A stretch of DNA of 64,000 nt from Anaerolineae bacterium (lineage in GTDB: Bacteria > Chloroflexota > Anaerolineae > Aggregatilineales > Aggregatilineaceae): positions 350,656 through 414,655 of the forward strand of contig JAHDLB010000001.1 in assembly GCA_018432315.1 (NCBI GenBank). The letters are read 5' to 3'. Below the pieces are notes generated by a model. It saw nothing but the letters and a program-made list of their open reading frames with translations, had not been told where the DNA came from and did not search any database. A program made the translations under genes and the position numbers. This document shows, one piece after another, positions 16,326 to 24,432 of the stretch (its first letter is position 1; the number at the start of each line of letters is the position of its first letter).

Positions 16326-19300
16326 TCAGCCGGCGTATTGGCGGAACGACTCGGCCAGTTGCGCGGCGGCACGCGTCCAGTCCTGGGACGGCGCATCCGG
16401 CGGCGCGGTTGCCTCAGCCCGATCGTCCCCACCGGGCGCGAACTCGGCCAGCAGCGCTGCGGCGCGCCCCCGTGTCTCGAACGCGCTGGCGGGATGGTCG
16501 CGCGCCAGGGCCAGCAGTTCGATTGCCTCCCCGGCGGTCATCGCGTGTCGCAGGTGCGCAGCACTCCCCACCAGGACGTCCAGCGCGACCGGGGCGAGTT
16601 GGTGGCGCAGCGCGAGGTCCAGGGCTTCGGCATAATGTCGCCCGGCTTCAGCCTGTCGCTCGTCGCCCGACGCGGCCAGGATGTGCCCCAGGTGGCGCTG
16701 CACCGACGCGATCTCGACCTCGTTGCCGGCCTGCTGCCAGATCGCCAGCGCGCTGCACAGGTGCGCTTCCGCCGGCCCGTACGCTTCCCGCGCGTACTCC
16801 AGCATCCCCCACTGGCTGAGGCACCGGGCGACCTCCGGCTGGTGATTCACCGCCTGGGACTGGTCGAGGCTCTCCCGGTACAACTGCTCGGCGGCGGCGG
16901 TGTCGCCCTGCGCGCAGTGGATGTCCCCCAGCACACATAACACGGCCCCGGTGTCGCTGCGGCCAATCTTCCGGTAGATCGCCATGCTGTGCTCGACGTA
17001 GTCCGCGGCGCGGGCATCGTCACCCAGCAGCAGCGCCAGCCGGACCTTTTCGCGCAGCACCTCCGCCCGGCTGAGCAGATCGTCGAGGACGTAGGATGTT
17101 TCGAGCGCCTCGTCCAGCAGCCGCCCGGCTTCCGCATAGCTGCCGCGCAGCATGGCGATCAGGCCCAGGTTGGCCGTGGCGTAGGTCCGGATGCGGCGCT
17201 CGCCGATCTCCTGGCACACCCCCAGGCACGACCGGAGCGCATGCTCTGCATCGTCGAGCCGGCCCCTGTACAGTTCCGACGCGCCGATCAGCCGCAGGCA
17301 ACCGGCCTTCAGCCAGCGGTCGCCCGTCTCGGGGAACCACGACAGACTTTCTTCGGCATACGTCCTGGCCCCGTCGTAGCGGCCCTGAACCACCAACACG
17401 AATGCCAGCCACGCCAGGGCGAACGCCTCTTTCCGGCGATCCGGTTTGTCTGCGCGCCGTATCCACGCGATGCCCGCGTGCATGTCCGCCACGCCATCCT
17501 CGAAGCCGCCCTGGCGCGCGCGCAAACAGCCCGCCGCCGCCAGCAGGAAACCGGCCAGCCCGGCACGATCGGCGGGCGGGCCTGCGTCCGTTGGGGCGCC
17601 GGACTCCAGCAGGGCGGCGAGCGCGTGGCGAAAGGCGGCTTCGCCCGCCGAGAGCGCGCCGCGGAATTCGGAGAACAGCCAATAACACTCGACGACCGGA
17701 TCGAGGGCGTCCCAGTCGTGACAGGCAACGGCGTGATCCCACGCCATGCGCACGTTGTCGATGTCGGCGGCGATGCCGGCCAGCGTTTCGCGCTGGTGGT
17801 GCTCCTTGATCACGACCGCCCGCTCGTGCAGGAACGCGACGTAGTAGGCGCTGTGGTTGAGGCGCGTCCGTTCGTAGTCCGCCGGGTCTTGTTGCGCGTG
17901 GAGCAGTCCGTACTGTCGCAGCAGTTCGTGAATCACAAACCGGCCATCCCCGGCAGCCGACACGAACGACCGGTTGACCAGGGTGCGCAGCACGGGCAGC
18001 CGGGCCCCGGCGACGGCTTCGGCGGCGTGGCGCGTGAACCCGCCGCGAAAGACGCACAGCTTCATGAAGACGCGCTGCTCGTCAGCGGAGAGCCGCTTCC
18101 ACGAGTATTCGAACGCCGCCCGCACGCTGCGCTGGCGTTCGGGGACGTCGCGCAGTTCAGTTTCGAGAAAATCCAGGCTGGCGGTGATCTCCTGCGCGAT
18201 CTCGACCAGCGACAGCACGCCCAGCCAGCCCGCCGCCAACACCAGCGCCAGCGGCATCCCCTCGACCAACCGGCAGATGCGGATGACGTCGCCGATGTTG
18301 CCGTCGTCCACTTCGAAGCCGGGGTAGGACAGGCGAGCCGCCTGGACCAGTAGCTCGGCGGCGTCGTAATCCAGCAGGCTTTCGACGGAGTCGTGCTGGG
18401 GGAAATCCATGCCTCCAATCACATAGATCAGCTCGCCGCTGATGTTCAATCGCTCGCGCGAGGTCACCAGGATCCGGATGCCCGGCGCGGCCTGCAGCAT
18501 CTCGCGGACCAGGTCGACGCCGTCCAACAGGTGCTCGAAATTGTCGAGGATGAGCAGCATCTGCTTGGGCTGCAGAAAGTCGAGCAGTTGCTGTTTGGCG
18601 TCTTTCCCCGGGTAGAAACGGAGTTCGAGCTTCTCGGCGAGCAGCGGCACGACGTAATCGCTGGACGCCAGCCCGGCGAGCGGCACGAAACAGACGCCGT
18701 CCCGAAACCGGTCCAGGACTTCGCGCCCGGTCTGGATCGCCAGGCGGGTCTTGCCGATGCCGCCCGGCCCGACGAGGCTGATCAGGGGCTGCTCCGCGCC
18801 ATCGAGCAGCAGGTTGGTGATCTCGAACAGCTCTTTGCGCCGCCCGACGAACGGCATCATTTGCGCGGGAAGATTGTGGCGCGGCGCGTCCGCTCGTTGC
18901 GCGCCGGTGTCTTTCTGCGTCGACGCTGGAAGCGCGCCCGGCTCGCCAGCACCGGCGGGTGCGGGGATCGGACCGGCGGATGAGGCGACCGATCGCCGGC
19001 TCTTGATCGCGTTGTACAGTTCAGTTGTCTCGGGCGTTGGCTCGACGCCGAGTTCGTCGTCGAGCATCCGGACCAGGGTGTCGTATTGGCGCAGCGCCGC
19101 GGACGGCTGCCCGGCCATCGCGTAGAGCTGCATCAACCGGGCGTGCGCCGGCTCGTGCCAGGAGTCCAGCGCCACCTGCCGCCGCGCATAGTCGATTCCG
19201 CGTTCGTAGTCTTCGTGCGCGCCGTGCCATTCGACCAGCGTCTGCAACATCCGGGCGAGCGACTGGCGCAGGCCGTCGGACAGGAAGAACTGCCATTCGT

Positions 19301-19751
19301 CGAATTCGGGGCAATCGGGCAGGCTGAACCCGGCCATGAAATCGTGACCGTACAGCTCGGCAGCGGTCGTCAGGGCATCGAGACACCCGGCGCACAACTC
19401 CTGTGGAGCATGCCCGTGCGCGTCCACCGCCGCCAGCAAGCGCTGGAATTCGCTCACGTCGAGCCAGATGTCAGCCTGTGGGTTGAGCGCGATCTGCATC
19501 CGGCTGACGTCCAGCATTTCGTCGCCCAGCGCCTCTTTGAGCTGCGAGAGGGTGCGGCGCAGGTTGGCGCGCGCGCTGGCCTGATCGTATTCGGGCCAGA
19601 ACAACGTGGCGAGCGCGTCGCGATCGTGGGGTTGGGCGGTGACGGCCAGGTACGCCAGCAAGGCCAGCGTCTTGCGGCGGGTGAATTCAACTGCGCGCCC
19701 TTCTGATTCGCAACGGGGCGCTCCGAACAGGTGGATGCGCAGTTGGGCCAT
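16326..19751 (-). CDS. Large SARP-type transcriptional regulator (winged helix, BTAD, NB-ARC ATPase, TPR)
   Basis: An 1141-residue AfsR-like signalling regulator. Residues 1-95 form an OmpR/SARP winged helix (IHLFGAPRCESEGRAVEF, RKTLALLAYLA, ARANLRRTLSQLKEALG). Residues about 98-245 are the BTAD helical domain (RGIDYARRQVALDSWHEPAHARLMQLYAMAG). After a Pro/Ala linker comes an NB-ARC STAND ATPase with Walker A GPGGIGKT (328-335) and Walker B MLLILDNFEHLLD (398-410). The rest (about 600-1120) is helical TPR-like repeats for ligand or partner sensing. Such proteins activate target genes after ATP-driven switching. ATG with AAGGGTGAG upstream. It lies between two genes whose promoters carry SARP-style repeats. 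Confidence 0.9.
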   Translation of the reverse strand: MAQLRIHLFGAPRCESEGRAVEFTRRKTLALLAYLAVTAQPHDRDALATLFWPEYDQASARANLRRTLSQLKEALGDEMLDVSRMQIALNPQADIWLDVSEFQRLLAAVDAHGHAPQELCAGCLDALTTAAELYGHDFMAGFSLPDCPEFDEWQFFLSDGLRQSLARMLQTLVEWHGAHEDYERGIDYARRQVALDSWHEPAHARLMQLYAMAGQPSAALRQYDTLVRMLDDELGVEPTPETTELYNAIKSRRSVASSAGPIPAPAGAGEPGALPASTQKDTGAQRADAPRHNLPAQMMPFVGRRKELFEITNLLLDGAEQPLISLVGPGGIGKTRLAIQTGREVLDRFRDGVCFVPLAGLASSDYVVPLLAEKLELRFYPGKDAKQQLLDFLQPKQMLLILDNFEHLLDGVDLVREMLQAAPGIRILVTSRERLNISGELIYVIGGMDFPQHDSVESLLDYDAAELLVQAARLSYPGFEVDDGNIGDVIRICRLVEGMPLALVLAAGWLGVLSLVEIAQEITASLDFLETELRDVPERQRSVRAAFEYSWKRLSADEQRVFMKLCVFRGGFTRHAAEAVAGARLPVLRTLVNRSFVSAAGDGRFVIHELLRQYGLLHAQQDPADYERTRLNHSAYYVAFLHERAVVIKEHHQRETLAGIAADIDNVRMAWDHAVACHDWDALDPVVECYWLFSEFRGALSAGEAAFRHALAALLESGAPTDAGPPADRAGLAGFLLAAAGCLRARQGGFEDGVADMHAGIAWIRRADKPDRRKEAFALAWLAFVLVVQGRYDGARTYAEESLSWFPETGDRWLKAGCLRLIGASELYRGRLDDAEHALRSCLGVCQEIGERRIRTYATANLGLIAMLRGSYAEAGRLLDEALETSYVLDDLLSRAEVLREKVRLALLLGDDARAADYVEHSMAIYRKIGRSDTGAVLCVLGDIHCAQGDTAAAEQLYRESLDQSQAVNHQPEVARCLSQWGMLEYAREAYGPAEAHLCSALAIWQQAGNEVEIASVQRHLGHILAASGDERQAEAGRHYAEALDLALRHQLAPVALDVLVGSAAHLRHAMTAGEAIELLALARDHPASAFETRGRAAALLAEFAPGGDDRAEATAPPDAPSQDWTRAAAQLAESFRQYAG

Positions 19752-19795
19752 GGTCTCTCACCCTTGTTGGTCTTAAAAATGTCATGATGGCGATT

Positions 19796-19835
19796 ATTAT
19801 ACCATAAATCTATTTATTCCCTGAGTTCGACTCAG
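19796..19835 (-). promoter_or_regulatory. Extended -10 promoter and palindrome for the SARP-type regulator
   Basis: On the minus strand TGGTATAAT gives an extended -10 box (TATAAT at 19796-19801). A perfect palindrome, CTGAGT-TCG-ACTCAG (19821-19835), overlaps where the -35 box would be, and an overlapping ACTCAGAGT follows. This would suit a repressor or autoregulatory site; it does not resemble the GGGACG repeats. Confidence 0.5.
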
Positions 19836-19953
19836 AGTCACTCCCAACCCCTCCGGCACAGCCCTGACGTGCTGCTTGATGCGCGACGATGAAAGGCGGC
19901 GGCGTGGTTGGTTCGCCGGGGGACGCAGCGCATGACAATGAGGACTTTGAAGT

Positions 19954-20008
19954 GAGACGTTTTGGGGACGCTCTGCGGAACGGTTGCGGAACGGTCGGGC
20001 CGTATGCT
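19954..20008 (+). promoter_or_regulatory. SARP-type repeat array and -10 box upstream of the secreted protein gene
   Basis: Four direct repeats occur: GAGACG (19954), GGGACG (19965), GGAACG (19977) and GGAACG (19988), spaced 11, 12 and 11 bp. The last ends exactly 9 bp before TATGCT (20003-20008), the same hexamer and gap as in front of the MFS gene. The last two repeat units, GGAACGGTTGC then GGAACGGT, parallel GGGACGGTTTG then GGGACGC there. Binding by the regulator encoded between the two arrays is inferred. Confidence 0.6.
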
Positions 20009-20097
20009 TAAGGTCAGATGTGCGGCCAAACGGGCTTCACACCGGGCATATCGTCCGAACGAAATCGACCGCAATACCATCACAAGGAGACAAAGCT

Positions 20098-20826
20098 ATG
20101 CGTACCAAACTCGTCGTCATTCTCAGTCTGTTGGTTGTCCTGGTTGCTGCGGTGAGCGCCTTCGCGCAAGACCGCGAGACTGTTACCAATCCGACCGTCC
20201 AGACCAGCACCGTCCACCGCTTCGCCGACGCCTCGCAGGTAGACGGCGCCTATGCCCGCCTGTCCCGCTACGAAAACGGGGTGACGATGGCGATCACGAC
20301 CAACGACCTCACGCCCGGCGAGGCGTATACCGTCTGGTGGGTGGTCTTCAACGCGCCGGAGAACTGCAGCAACGGCGTGTGCAACGAAGATGACATCTTC
20401 GCCGTGTCCGAGGGGGGGATTCCCCGTGACGCCGACGGCAATATCCTGTGGGACGTCTGGGAAGCGCGCCGCTGGAGCACCGAGGCCGGGATCCCGCGCG
20501 ACGAGGCCGGCAACCGCGTCATGAACATGGACGGCATCGCGGCGGCGAACATCTCGGTCCAGCACGCGTCGGGCACCTATACCGCCGATGGCCGGCTCAC
20601 CGTCTCGGCCAGCCTGGCGGAGGGCGACGTGCCGGGGATCGTGTTCGGCCCGGGGCTGTTGGACGCGCAGACCGCCGAGATTCACCTGGTCGTCCGCACG
20701 CACGGCCCGGCGGTTGACGATGTGTTCGCCGACCAGGTCTCGACCTTCGGGGGCGGCTGCGACCCGATGGACGCCTATCCGTGCGACGACATTCAGTTCG
20801 CCATGTTCGCCCCGGTGACCAACTGA
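20098..20826 (+). CDS. Secreted protein of unknown function
   Basis: A 242-residue protein with a clear signal peptide (MRTKLVVILSLLVVLVAAVS) cleaved near AFA/QDR. The mature part is beta-rich and contains LTPGEAYTVWWVVFNAPENC, a segment seen in exported proteins of unknown role. Four cysteines fall in two close pairs (ENCSNGVCNEDD and GGGCDPMDAYPCDD), which suggests disulfides or metal binding outside the cell. AAGGAGA precedes the ATG. It is transcribed alone, followed by a large palindrome. Its promoter carries the SARP-type repeats. No function is assigned. Confidence 0.75.
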   Translation: MRTKLVVILSLLVVLVAAVSAFAQDRETVTNPTVQTSTVHRFADASQVDGAYARLSRYENGVTMAITTNDLTPGEAYTVWWVVFNAPENCSNGVCNEDDIFAVSEGGIPRDADGNILWDVWEARRWSTEAGIPRDEAGNRVMNMDGIAAANISVQHASGTYTADGRLTVSASLAEGDVPGIVFGPGLLDAQTAEIHLVVRTHGPAVDDVFADQVSTFGGGCDPMDAYPCDDIQFAMFAPVTN

Positions 20827-20855
20827 GCTGGCGCCACCGAGCGCCGGCACGAGCG

Positions 20856-20879
20856 AGGGCCTGGCCGCGGCCAGGCCCT
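20856..20879. repeat. 24-bp perfect palindrome after the secreted protein gene
   Basis: Twelve bases beginning AGGGCCTGGCCG are followed at once by their exact reverse complement. It lies 29 bp after the stop codon. There is no T-run on either strand, so it may act as an mRNA-end hairpin rather than a classical terminator. Confidence 0.55.
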
Positions 20880-20977
20880 GCCGCCCTCACTATGGGCCGG
20901 ACGCTTCACCAGATGTTGACCTGACACCGTCTTAGCGCCGGGCAAGGGGCCCGGACCAGCCGAACAAAGGAACCGCG

Positions 20978-21469
20978 ATGAACGCGATGGATATTCTGAG
21001 ATACGGCCACCAGATTGTCGAGCAGGCGCTCGACGGGCTGCCGGATGCGGCCTGGACCATCCCCGGCGCGTGCGGCGAGTGGTCCGTCCACGACATTCTG
21101 GCGCACCTGGCCTCATTCGAGCTGCTGCTGGTGGACGTGCTGCACTCTGTGCTGCGCGAAGGCCCCACGCTCACGCTCACCAGTTTCGTCGCCGGGCCGG
21201 AGCAGTTCAACACTCGTGAGGTCAGCCAGCGGCGCGGCCTGCCGGCGCGCGAAGTCTGGGAGGAATACGAGGGCGCCCATCGCAAGACATTGACTCTTCT
21301 CGCCCAGGTTCCGATCCGGGTGCGCCGCCTGAACGGCACGCTGCCGTGGTATGGCGTCGCCTATGACCTGGAAGATTTCATCGTCTACACCGCATACGGC
21401 CACAAACGCGAGCACTGCGCCCAAATCGCCGCCTTCCGCGAGCAGTGGAGCCAGCAGGCCCAGCGCTGA
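20978..21469 (+). CDS. DinB/maleylpyruvate-isomerase-like four-helix protein
   Basis: A 163-residue protein resembling the DinB_2 / mycothiol-dependent maleylpyruvate isomerase fold, a four-helix bundle with a metal site made by three histidines. Candidate ligands lie in WSVHDILAHLASFE near the end of helix 2 and in YGHKREHCAQI in the last helix. Family members are thiol-dependent transferases or of unknown role. It begins with ATG after a weak purine stretch. The next genes follow in the same direction at short distance, but no shared pathway is visible. Confidence 0.7.
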   Translation: MNAMDILRYGHQIVEQALDGLPDAAWTIPGACGEWSVHDILAHLASFELLLVDVLHSVLREGPTLTLTSFVAGPEQFNTREVSQRRGLPAREVWEEYEGAHRKTLTLLAQVPIRVRRLNGTLPWYGVAYDLEDFIVYTAYGHKREHCAQIAAFREQWSQQAQR

Positions 21470-21526
21470 GGCGAGCGGGGCACCGTTCATCTGTCCGCAA
21501 CCAGCTACTATGGAGGAAACACGATC

Positions 21527-22069
21527 ATGCGTCACTCAACGATGGAACTAACAGCCCTGCGTCCGAACAGACTGAGCCGCGTGCTCAGCGACCCGCACAC
21601 GCGCGCGCTGATTCTGTACGGCGGCCTGGTGCTCGGCCATTTCTCCGAGCACATCATCCAGCTCATTCAGGCGTTCGTGCTGGGCATGCCCAGCCACCAA
21701 TCGATGGGCCTGCTCGGGCTGTGGTTCCCCGAACTGATGCGGACCGAAGTCCTGCACTTCAGTTACAACCTGGTGCAGTTGCTGGGCCTGCTGTTCCTGG
21801 CGTACGGGTTTTCGGGCCGGGCGCGCCGCTGGTGGAACGTGGCGATCCTGCTCCAGGGGTGGCACTTCTTCGAGCACTTCCTGCTGCAGGCGCAGTACGT
21901 GACGAAGTTCTACCTGTTCGGCAAGCCGCGCCAGACGAGCATCGGCGAGCTGTTGCTGCCTCGCATCGAGCTGCATTTCGTGTACGTCACGCTGGCGGTC
22001 ATCCCCACGGTCATCGCGATCTACCTGCACTTTCGGCAGCGCGCAGGCGAGCGGGAGGATGATGTCTGA
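21527..22069 (+). CDS. Membrane protein with two HxxEH motifs, function unknown
   Basis: A 180-residue integral membrane protein with about four hydrophobic helices (near 26-52, 75-95, 104-125, 147-168). Two helices each carry the same motif: H38-F-S-E41-H42 (GHFSEHIIQ) and H113-F-F-E116-H117 (WHFFEHFLL). Further histidines H77 (LHFSYN) and H150 (ELHFVY) are also in or near membrane segments. The pattern suggests a metal or haem site within the bilayer made by an internal duplication, but I do not recognise a characterised family. GGAGGA lies upstream of the ATG. Confidence 0.7.
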   Translation: MRHSTMELTALRPNRLSRVLSDPHTRALILYGGLVLGHFSEHIIQLIQAFVLGMPSHQSMGLLGLWFPELMRTEVLHFSYNLVQLLGLLFLAYGFSGRARRWWNVAILLQGWHFFEHFLLQAQYVTKFYLFGKPRQTSIGELLLPRIELHFVYVTLAVIPTVIAIYLHFRQRAGEREDDV

Positions 22070-22181
22070 ATCTCGTCCACATCTGGCAGCCCTCCGGCTC
22101 ATGGGTGTCGCCCACCCCGTGAGCCGGTCAGTTCATCTCGCAGCTCACATCGGCGGCGCCCGGACGCGGTCCTCGACCGTT

Positions 22182-22209
22182 TTGTCCCAGCGCCCACTTG
22201 TGCTATGCT
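22182..22209 (+). promoter_or_regulatory. Promoter of the cyclic-nucleotide-binding gene
   Basis: TTGTCC (22182-22187) and TATGCT (22204-22209) are 16 bp apart, with a TGC extension before the -10 box. The -10 sequence is the same as in the two SARP-type promoters, but no 11-bp repeats precede it. Confidence 0.5.
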
Positions 22210-22255
22210 GCAATTATCACTGCGCGCTCACGGTGTACCCAGGAGGAGACTCGCC

Positions 22256-22723
22256 ATGATCACGTCCCAGGAACTCGCCCAAAGCCCCTTGTTTTCCGAC
22301 CTGCCCGCGGATGTGCTGGACCAGTTCGCCGCGCTGGCCCGCGAGGTGACCTGTCCTGCCGGGAAGATGCTGTTTCGCGAGGGAAACGAGGCCAGCCACC
22401 TGTACCTGCTGCGGACGGGCAAGATCAACGTGCTGGTGCAGCCGACGGCGCTCACCGAGCCGCTGACGATCGTGTCGCTCAGCACGTTTGGACAGCTCGT
22501 CGGCTGGTCCGGGTTCATGCCGCCCAACTATTACACCGCGTCCGCTCTGTGCCTAGAGGACAGCACCCTGCTGGCCTTCGACGGGCAGCGGTTCAACGAC
22601 ATTCTGGAAGAGAATCCGGCGGTGGGCCTGATCGTCATGCGGCGCATCGCCCACGTGATCAGCCAGCGGCTGCGCACGATTCAGGGGAACGTGATCAAGT
22701 CGCTCTATCGCCGCGACCAGTGA
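22256..22723 (+). CDS. Single cyclic-nucleotide-binding (Crp-type) domain protein
   Basis: A 155-residue protein consisting almost only of a cNMP-binding beta barrel: PLFSDLPADVLDQFAALAREVTCPAGKMLFREGNEASHLYLLRTGKINVLV, then a GQLVGWSGF loop in place of the usual phosphate-binding GE-ALL-R cassette, and DSTLLAFDGQRFNDILEENP. A short C-terminal helix follows, and there is no helix-turn-helix. The missing Arg of the phosphate cassette argues against ordinary cAMP binding. It may act as a sensor or a protein-interaction module. AGGAGGAG precedes the ATG. Confidence 0.8.
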   Translation: MITSQELAQSPLFSDLPADVLDQFAALAREVTCPAGKMLFREGNEASHLYLLRTGKINVLVQPTALTEPLTIVSLSTFGQLVGWSGFMPPNYYTASALCLEDSTLLAFDGQRFNDILEENPAVGLIVMRRIAHVISQRLRTIQGNVIKSLYRRDQ

Positions 22724-22753
22724 GCCGCGGCGCGCCCCAGCGCCCGGCAAGTG

Positions 22754-23215
22754 TCAGTTCTCGGACGCTTCCTCGCGCCGCCCCAGCTTGCGGCACAGGC
22801 GCGCCAGCTCGGCCTGTTCACCGGCGCTGAGCGCGCCCATCTCCTCGACGATGCCCTGCACGTGCCGGTCGAAGAAGCCGGTCAGCAGCGCGCGGCCCGC
22901 GTCGGAAATGCACACCTCCATGTAGCGGGTGTCGTCCGCCTTGCGCGTGCGCGAGATCAGCCCGCGTTTTTCCAGGTTTTTCAGCACGGTCGAGATATTC
23001 CCGGTGCTCTTGAGCAGCTTCTGGGCCAGGTCCCGCTGCGAGAGCGTGCCCAGGTGCAGCAGCGCCTCCAGCACGCCGAACTGGCTGACCGTCAGGCTGT
23101 GCTCGGCCAGGTGCGCCGTCGTGCGCGCCAGCACCGTGTCGGCGGCGCGCTGGAGCTTGATGTAGGCATCCAGGGCGAGCCGTTCTTCGGCGGTTCCGTC
23201 ATAATGGGTCGGCAT
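22754..23215 (-). CDS. MarR-family transcriptional regulator (MhqR-like)
   Basis: A 153-residue dimeric winged-helix regulator. The core LTVSQFGVLEALLHLGTLSQRDLAQKLLKSTGNISTVLKNLEKRGLISRTRKADDTRYMEVCISDAG is the MarR DNA-binding domain; the wing DDTRY and the KSTGNISTVLKNLE recognition helix match the MhqR/OhrR side of the family. Start ATG 23215 has AGGAAA before it; the upstream in-frame ATG at 23242 has no ribosome site. It is divergent from a ring-cleaving dioxygenase gene, as in MhqR systems that sense quinones or aromatic electrophiles. Confidence 0.85.
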   Translation of the reverse strand: MPTHYDGTAEERLALDAYIKLQRAADTVLARTTAHLAEHSLTVSQFGVLEALLHLGTLSQRDLAQKLLKSTGNISTVLKNLEKRGLISRTRKADDTRYMEVCISDAGRALLTGFFDRHVQGIVEEMGALSAGEQAELARLCRKLGRREEASEN

Positions 23216-23268
23216 GGTGTTTTCCTGTGGCGGGGCGCGCATTAACGCGTTTCTAATCCGGATTCATT

Positions 23269-23309
23269 TGGCAATCGTAGCATATCCGGTTAAATTATTC
23301 AATATGAAA
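23269..23309 (+). promoter_or_regulatory. Promoter and candidate MarR operator for the dioxygenase operon
   Basis: TTGGCA (23269-23274) and TAAATT (23292-23297) are 17 bp apart. Immediately downstream is the palindrome TTCA-ATA-TGAA (23299-23309), then AGTTCAAGTTCAAACT, which is partly self-complementary. These lie over the transcription start, the expected position for MarR repression. Another palindrome, AATCCGGATT (23256-23265), overlaps the upstream side of the -35 region. Confidence 0.5.
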
Positions 23310-23385
23310 TAGTTCAAGTTCAAACTGTTTTGCCGGAATCGACCGCGACCCCACACCGGTGGGATAGACGCAACGGAGCGACGAC

Positions 23386-24348
23386 ATGGAACTCAATGGC
23401 ATTCATCACGTGACCGCCGTATCGGGCCAGATTGGCCGCAACGTCGATTTCTACACGCGGGTGCTCGGTCTGCGCCTGGTGAAGAAGTCGGTCAACCAGG
23501 ACGACGTGAGCGCCTATCACCTGTTCTACGCGGACAAGGTGGGCAGCCCCGGCACGGATATGACGTTCTTCGACTGGCCGGGGGCCGGGCCGGATCGCCG
23601 CGGCACGGACAGCATCGTCACGACGGCCTTTCGCGTCGACGGGCGCGCGGCGCTGGACTACTGGATCGCCCGGTTGGAGGGCGAAGGCGTGACGCACCAC
23701 GGCATCGAGTCTTTCGCGGGGCGCGACGTGCTGCGCTTCGAGGATCCTGAGGGCCAGCGCCTCGTGCTGGTCGATGACGGTGGTGCAGCGTATGAGGGTG
23801 AGATCTGGGACGGCGCCGGAGTGCCGGTCGCGCACGCGCTGCGCGGCTTCTACGCGGTGATGCTCTCCGTGCCGCGCCTGGACCGCGTCGACCCGATTCT
23901 GACCGGGGTGCTCCAGTTCCGTCCAACCCGCCGCGCGGACTATCCCACCGGCGCGCAGGTCGCGATCTACGAGATGGGCGCGGGCGGTCCGGGCCGCGAG
24001 GTGTGGGTCGTCGAGGAGCCGGACGCGCCGGTCGCGTGGCTGGGGGCGGGCGGTGTCCATCACGTCGCGTTCCGCGTGGCGGACGGCGACGAACAGCGCT
24101 ATTGGCACGAGCGCACCGCCCGCGTCGGGCTGCGCGTCTCGCCCGTCATCGACCGCTTCTACTTCCAGTCGATTTACTTCCGCATCTCGAACGGCATCCT
24201 GTTCGAGATCGCGACCGACGGCCCCGGCTTCGCCGCCGACGAAGACCCGGACGCCCTGGGCGAAACGCTGGCGCTGCCCCCGTTCCTGGAGCCGCAGCGC
24301 GAGCAGATCGAGGCGGGCCTGAAGCCGATCGTCGTCCCGCAGCCGTAG
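23386..24348 (+). CDS. Ring-cleaving dioxygenase, VOC family (MhqO-like)
   Basis: A 320-residue protein with tandem vicinal-oxygen-chelate domains. The first begins LNGIHHVTAVSGQIGRNVDFYTRVLGLRLVKKSVNQDD, the standard opening of MhqO/MhqA-type dioxygenases. The second contains GVHHVAFRVADGDEQ and ends GILFEIATDGPGF; the His pair members and the late Glu are the expected metal ligands. Family members open hydroquinones or related rings using Fe(II) or Mn(II). It leads a four-gene run divergent from the MarR gene, which supports a role in quinone or aromatic detoxification. Confidence 0.85.
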   Translation: MELNGIHHVTAVSGQIGRNVDFYTRVLGLRLVKKSVNQDDVSAYHLFYADKVGSPGTDMTFFDWPGAGPDRRGTDSIVTTAFRVDGRAALDYWIARLEGEGVTHHGIESFAGRDVLRFEDPEGQRLVLVDDGGAAYEGEIWDGAGVPVAHALRGFYAVMLSVPRLDRVDPILTGVLQFRPTRRADYPTGAQVAIYEMGAGGPGREVWVVEEPDAPVAWLGAGGVHHVAFRVADGDEQRYWHERTARVGLRVSPVIDRFYFQSIYFRISNGILFEIATDGPGFAADEDPDALGETLALPPFLEPQREQIEAGLKPIVVPQP

Positions 24349-24432
24349 CGCGCCGCCGCGCGCCTGGGCCGGGCAGGTTCGAGCGCCCGGCCCCCTTCGT
24401 CCCATTCATCTGATGAACAGGAGGGAATCCCC

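Larger units (their letters stand above)
19752..20097. other. 346-bp divergent control region of the SARP-type regulator and secreted protein
   Basis: No gene is supported here. The region contains the regulator promoter and palindrome near 19796-19840, a middle part with no recognised signal, and the four-copy GGGACG/GGAACG array with a -10 box at 19954-20008. A leader of about 85 nt separates that -10 box from the secreted-protein start. Confidence 0.55.

Noticed and set aside
20856..20879. The 24-bp palindrome as a recombination or replication site
   Set aside because: It is a simple GC-rich perfect palindrome right after a stop codon; an mRNA-end hairpin is the simpler reading.
22182..22209. 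The promoter of the cyclic-nucleotide-binding gene as a third SARP target
   Set aside because: The -10 hexamer TATGCT is shared, but no GGRACG repeats at 11-bp spacing are present and a passable -35 box is.
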